From Burkholderiales bacterium (GTDB lineage Bacteria > Pseudomonadota > Gammaproteobacteria > Burkholderiales > Ga0077523): a stretch of 9,137 nucleotides of DNA. Both the position numbers and the translations under genes were made by a program. The stretch spans positions 1 through 9,137 of the forward strand of contig JALORJ010000074.1 in assembly GCA_025459035.1 (NCBI GenBank), written 5' to 3'. Under the pieces are notes generated by a model. It did not search any database and was not told where the DNA came from. It saw nothing but the letters and a program-made list of their open reading frames with translations. Of the stretch, positions 6,437 through 9,137 are shown in pieces; within the stretch, counting starts at the first letter, position 1, and the number at the start of each line of letters is the position of its first letter.

Positions 6437-7216
6437 ATGTCGTCCGTGCTCCCGGCGTCTCTGCCCGCCGAAGTCCGTCCTGCCCCGCGTCGCTTCGCGA
6501 TCGACTACCGCTGGTTCGCGGTGGCCTTCGTGGTGCTGTCCGGCATCTATGTCGGGTATCGCATGTACCAGCAGGCCTACGGCATGACCGTCGGCCTCGC
6601 GTCGACCGAGCCCGAGTTCCAGACCTACTGGATGACGCTGTTTTGGACGCAACTGCCGATCCTCTTCGGCATCGCCATCGCGGTCCAGCTCTACCTGATC
6701 GCCACGCGGGACCGCGACATCGAGAACGTGGCCCCCGACGTCGAGCTGAAGCGCTACTTCAGCTTCACGATGTGGCTCGTGGTCTACACCTTCACCTTCT
6801 ACTGGACCGGAAGCTTCTTCGCCGAGGGCGACGGCAACTGGCACCAGACGGTGCTGCGCGACACGCCGATCACGCCGAGCCACATCGTGCTGTTCTACGC
6901 GTGCATCCCGATCTACCTGCTGTTCGGGGTCGGCAGCTTCGTTTACGCCATGACGCGCATCCCGGCGTTCTGCCGCGGCATCTCGCTGATGCACGTGTTC
7001 GCGGTGGTCGGGCCGTTCCTGATCCTGCCCAACCTCGGCTACAACGAGTGGGGTCACGCGTACTGGCTGACCGAGGAGATCTTCTCCCACCCGCTGCACT
7101 GGGGTTTCGTGGTGCTGGGCTGGAACGCCCTGGCGCTGGCGGGGGTGCTGATGCAGATCATCTCGCGCATGCGCGAGCTGCTGCCGATCGTCTTCAAGGC
7201 CGAGACCACCGCCTGA
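6437..7216 (+). CDS. pmoC: Copper membrane monooxygenase subunit C (PmoC/AmoC family)
   Basis: Subunit C of the particulate methane/ammonia/alkane monooxygenase complex, a multi-pass inner-membrane protein. ATG 6437 (259 aa) has AGGAGG at 6424-6429 with a 7-nt spacer. The CuC ligands are present as D132, H136 and H149 (spacing D-x3-H-x12-H, in EGDGNWH...TPSH). The CuD ligands are present as N203, H207 and H221 (in NEWGH...PLH). All six sit at a constant offset of 24 from the Methylococcus capsulatus residues as I recall them, so the active-site helix region has no gaps. Segments FFAEGDGNWHQTVLRDT and YNEWGHAYWLTEE are diagnostic. Hydrophobic helices lie near 27-47, 68-89, 108-128, 148-171, 184-199 and 219-240. 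It opens a C-A-B operon. Methane, short alkane or ammonia are all possible substrates; the alternative symbol is amoC. Confidence 0.93.
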   Translation: MSSVLPASLPAEVRPAPRRFAIDYRWFAVAFVVLSGIYVGYRMYQQAYGMTVGLASTEPEFQTYWMTLFWTQLPILFGIAIAVQLYLIATRDRDIENVAPDVELKRYFSFTMWLVVYTFTFYWTGSFFAEGDGNWHQTVLRDTPITPSHIVLFYACIPIYLLFGVGSFVYAMTRIPAFCRGISLMHVFAVVGPFLILPNLGYNEWGHAYWLTEEIFSHPLHWGFVVLGWNALALAGVLMQIISRMRELLPIVFKAETTA

Positions 7217-7221
7217 CACGC

Positions 7222-7243
7222 GCCGGGCCGCTCGCGGCCCGGC
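7222..7243 (+). other. Perfect GC stem-loop 1 in the pmoC-pmoA gap
   Basis: GCCGGGCCG (7222-7230) pairs perfectly with CGGCCCGGC (7235-7243) around CTCG, starting 5 nt after the pmoC stop. CCTCTCTCG follows, pyrimidine-rich but no T run. In C-A-B monooxygenase operons such intercistronic hairpins are thought to cause partial termination or to protect processed pmoC/amoC mRNA, giving more C subunit message. Confidence 0.7.
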
Positions 7244-7254
7244 CCTCTCTCGCC

Positions 7255-7279
7255 GCGATGCCCGCTGCGCGGGCATCGC
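7255..7279 (+). other. Perfect 11-bp stem-loop 2 in the pmoC-pmoA gap
   Basis: GCGATGCCCGC (7255-7265), loop TGC, GCGGGCATCGC (7269-7279) is a perfect inverted repeat, followed by ACCTTCTGTCCTTGCCT, moderately T-rich. Together with stem-loop 1 it makes a tandem hairpin, the best candidate in the window for an attenuating or RNA-stabilising element. Because pmoA must be expressed, full termination is unlikely. Confidence 0.7.
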
Positions 7280-7325
7280 ACCTTCTGTCCTTGCCTCTGC
7301 GCCCGGTCGGGTCCACCGACGCGTG

Positions 7326-7345
7326 CGGACGGGCTTCGTCCGGAG
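7326..7345 (+). promoter_or_regulatory. Hairpin abutting and partly covering the pmoA ribosome site
   Basis: CGGACG (7326-7331), loop GGCTT, CGTCCG (7337-7342). The last base of the stem is the first base of the pmoA ribosome site GGAG (7342-7345), which lies 7 nt before ATG 7353. The stem could tune pmoA translation. It may also be chance. Confidence 0.35.
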
Positions 7346-7352
7346 ACCTCCC

Positions 7353-8243
7353 ATGACGACCGAAACCCTCGAATCCGACCGGCGCCGCGCCGCCGCGCCG
7401 CGTCCGCCCGGCCGCGTGGATCCCGTGATCGCCGCCGCGGGCCTGACCCCGGCCGCCGCGCGCGTGTCGCGCGTCTTCGACATCCTGGTCGTGATCGCCG
7501 TGGTGCTGCTGTTCACCGGTGCGATCCACCTGCACACGATGCTGCTGGCCGGCGACTGGGACATGTTCACCGACTGGAAGGACCGCCAGTACTGGCCGCT
7601 CATCATGCCGGTGGTGCTGGTCATGTTCCCGGCGGCGCTGCAGGCGGTGTTCTGGACGTACTTCCGGCTGCCGATCGGCGCCACCGTCGCGGCCACCTGT
7701 CTGATGCTGGGCGTGGCGATCACGCGGCCGGTGCAGTTCATGGTCTGGACCGACTACCCGCTGAACCTCGTGCTGCCGGCGCAGATGATCGCCAGCGCGC
7801 TGGTGCTGGACGTCATCCTGATGGTGTTCCGCAACGCGCTGTTCACCGCGATCTTCGGCGGCTTCGCGTTCGCGTTCATCTTCTACCCGGCCAACTACAT
7901 CATCTTCGCGCCGTACTACGTGCCGGTCGCGCACCAGGGAATGATCGCGTCGGTGGCCGACATGATCGGCTACGTCTTCCCGCGCTCGGCCACGCCCGAG
8001 TACATCCGTATCATCGAGCGCGGCACGCTGCGCACGTTCGGTGATTCGGTGAGCTGGGTGTCGGCGCTGTTCTCCGGCTTCATCTGCATCTTCATGCACT
8101 ACCTGTGGTGGAAGCTCGGCATCGTCATGTCGAGCATGAGGTTCCTGCCGAACAACACGAAGGTGATGGCGATGATGGGTGCGAAGGCGCCCGCGGCGCC
8201 GGTGGTCGCCGAGCCCGCCGCCACACCGGAGGCCGCCCGATGA
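7353..8243 (+). CDS. pmoA: Copper membrane monooxygenase subunit A (PmoA/AmoA family)
   Basis: Subunit A of the membrane monooxygenase, an integral inner-membrane protein. ATG 7353 (296 aa) follows GGAG (7342-7345). Diagnostic segments are HLHTMLLAGDWD (59-70), DWKDRQYWP (74-82), YPLNLVLP, FYPANY and PEYIRIIERGTLRTFG (215-230). H59, H61 and E216 sit at offset +21 from H38, H40 and E195 of M. capsulatus PmoA. WKDRQYWP and YPLNxVLP resemble AmoA of ammonia oxidisers more than WKDRRLWV of methanotrophs, yet FFYPGNW is changed to IFYPANY and the rest diverges from both. Hydrophobic helices lie near 44-66, 82-103, 106-122, 138-160, 163-186 and 240-262. The protein is longer than the ~247-280 aa norm: ~21 extra N-terminal residues and an Ala/Pro-rich tail after ~270. 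The stop overlaps the pmoB start (ATGA), implying translational coupling. Substrate is undetermined. Confidence 0.92.
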   Translation: MTTETLESDRRRAAAPRPPGRVDPVIAAAGLTPAAARVSRVFDILVVIAVVLLFTGAIHLHTMLLAGDWDMFTDWKDRQYWPLIMPVVLVMFPAALQAVFWTYFRLPIGATVAATCLMLGVAITRPVQFMVWTDYPLNLVLPAQMIASALVLDVILMVFRNALFTAIFGGFAFAFIFYPANYIIFAPYYVPVAHQGMIASVADMIGYVFPRSATPEYIRIIERGTLRTFGDSVSWVSALFSGFICIFMHYLWWKLGIVMSSMRFLPNNTKVMAMMGAKAPAAPVVAEPAATPEAAR

Positions 8244-9137
8244 GCCGCCGCGTCGCTTCGTTCTGTCGCTGGATGCTGGCCGCATGGCTCGCGCTGGTGG
8301 CGGCGGTGCCTGCCCACGCGCACGGCGAGCGCGGTCAGGAGCCGTACCTGCGCACGCGCACCGTGCAGTTCTACGACGTCGAGTTCGACAAGACGCGCGT
8401 CGCGGTCAACGAGACCTTCACCGTGACCGGGCGCTTCCGCCTGATGCAGGACTGGCCGGATGCCGTGTCGCCGCCCGACATCGTGTTCCTGTCGACGTAT
8501 TCGCCGGGGCCGATGGTCACGCGCGTCGAGACCTTCCTCAACGGCGAGCCGGCGCGCCAGTCGTTCGCGAAGCTCGAGCTCGGGCGCGACTACGCGTTCA
8601 AGATGGTGCTGAAGGGGCGCGTCCCCGGCACGCACCACATCCATCCGATGCTGTCGATCAAGGGCTCGGGGCCGCTCGCCGGCCCGGGGCAGTGGATCGA
8701 GGTGACCGGATCGCAGGCCGACTTCAAGGTGCCGATCAAGACCATCACCGGCGAGCAGATCGACGACCTCGAGCACTACGGGACGCGCCGCGCCGTCGGC
8801 TGGTACGGGCTGTGGATCCTGCTGGCGGCGGCGTGGTTGCTGTACTGGCTGGTGCGCCCGCTGCTCGTGCCGCGCTGGATCGCGCTGCAGAAGGGGCGTG
8901 AGGACGTGCTGGTGACCGGCCGCGATCTCGGCGTCGGGCTCGTGCTGGGTGTGGTGGTGCTGGCGATCGTGTTCGGCGGCTACTTCTTCACGCGCAAGCA
9001 GTACCCGTACGTCGTGCCGCTGCAGGCCGGCACGAACAAGGTCGCGCCGCTCCCGCAGGGGCGTTCGGACGTCGACGTGAAGGTGCTGGCCGCGACCTAC
9101 GACGTGCCGGGTCGCTCGATGCGCATCCGCGCGCGCT
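8240..9137 (+). CDS. pmoB: Copper membrane monooxygenase subunit B (PmoB/AmoB family), 3' end outside window
   Basis: Subunit B carries two periplasmic cupredoxin domains. 299 codons are visible; perhaps 110-120 more (most of the second cupredoxin) lie beyond the window. ATG 8240 overlaps the pmoA stop by ATGA and has GGAGG at 8228-8232, 7 nt upstream. A signal peptide (RR, hydrophobic 12-23, VPAHA) should be cleaved before H28, making His the mature N-terminus as in known PmoB. CuB ligands are H28, H133 and H135 (in PGTHHIHPM), matching H33, H137 and H139 of M. capsulatus. The bis-His site is absent: Q43 and R67 replace H48 and H72, as expected outside gammaproteobacterial methanotrophs. The first cupredoxin spans ~29-170, helices are at ~187-205 and ~231-250, then VPLQAG (259-264) opens the second cupredoxin. 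Confidence 0.92.
   Translation, partial: MSRRVASFCRWMLAAWLALVAAVPAHAHGERGQEPYLRTRTVQFYDVEFDKTRVAVNETFTVTGRFRLMQDWPDAVSPPDIVFLSTYSPGPMVTRVETFLNGEPARQSFAKLELGRDYAFKMVLKGRVPGTHHIHPMLSIKGSGPLAGPGQWIEVTGSQADFKVPIKTITGEQIDDLEHYGTRRAVGWYGLWILLAAAWLLYWLVRPLLVPRWIALQKGREDVLVTGRDLGVGLVLGVVVLAIVFGGYFFTRKQYPYVVPLQAGTNKVAPLPQGRSDVDVKVLAATYDVPGRSMRIRAR

Noticed and set aside
6422..8285. Long minus-strand open frames (363 and 439 codons) opposite pmoC and pmoA
   Set aside because: They are antisense to genes with all expected metal ligands, and the products are His/Arg/Asp-rich without any domain.
1..9137. CRISPR array, tRNA, rRNA or insertion sequence
   Set aside because: No regularly spaced repeats, no tRNA or rRNA motifs and no transposase-like protein were seen on either strand.

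Overview
The window is about 9.1 kb of very GC-rich DNA, with G or C at most third codon positions. Every recognisable gene is on the plus strand. An aerobic benzoyl-CoA (box) pathway together with a proteobacterial-type copper membrane monooxygenase suggests a betaproteobacterium (Rhodocyclales/Burkholderiales-like). The taxonomy is inferred from gene content only.

Left part (1-5057), benzoyl-CoA epoxidation. The window opens inside the last ~73 codons of a BoxR-type regulator with a shikimate-kinase-like C-terminus. Then come boxC (ring-opening lyase), boxB (di-iron benzoyl-CoA 2,3-epoxidase) and boxA (ferredoxin/FAD reductase that feeds electrons to BoxB). The three are co-directional with gaps of 66-68 nt and look like one operon. 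The boxR-boxC gap holds five TGCA boxes in 51 nt, including two TGCA-N6-TGCA pairs, which is the operator form reported for the BzdR/BoxR family. The box genes are therefore probably repressed by the upstream BoxR and induced by benzoyl-CoA.

Middle (5058-6436). A 507-nt stretch with no convincing gene is followed by a single-domain universal stress protein with an ATP-binding motif. Next is a 419-nt leader with hairpins, a tandem octamer repeat and a palindrome. It probably holds the end of the usp transcript and the promoter of the next operon.

Right part (6437-9137), copper membrane monooxygenase in the canonical C-A-B order: pmoC/amoC, pmoA/amoA and the first 299 codons of pmoB/amoB, which runs off the window. 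The Cu ligands known from methane monooxygenase are all present in PmoC (D132, H136, H149, N203, H207, H221) and PmoB (H28, H133, H135), so the enzyme should be active. The substrate (methane, short alkane or ammonia) cannot be settled from the sequence: some PmoA motifs look AmoA-like, but no nitrifier gene is visible. Three stem-loops, two of them perfect and long, fill the pmoC-pmoA gap. pmoA and pmoB overlap by ATGA.

The unusual point is the proximity: a copper hydrocarbon/ammonia monooxygenase beside an aerobic aromatic-CoA pathway in an apparent betaproteobacterium. It suggests a metabolically versatile oxidiser rather than a classical obligate methanotroph or nitrifier.
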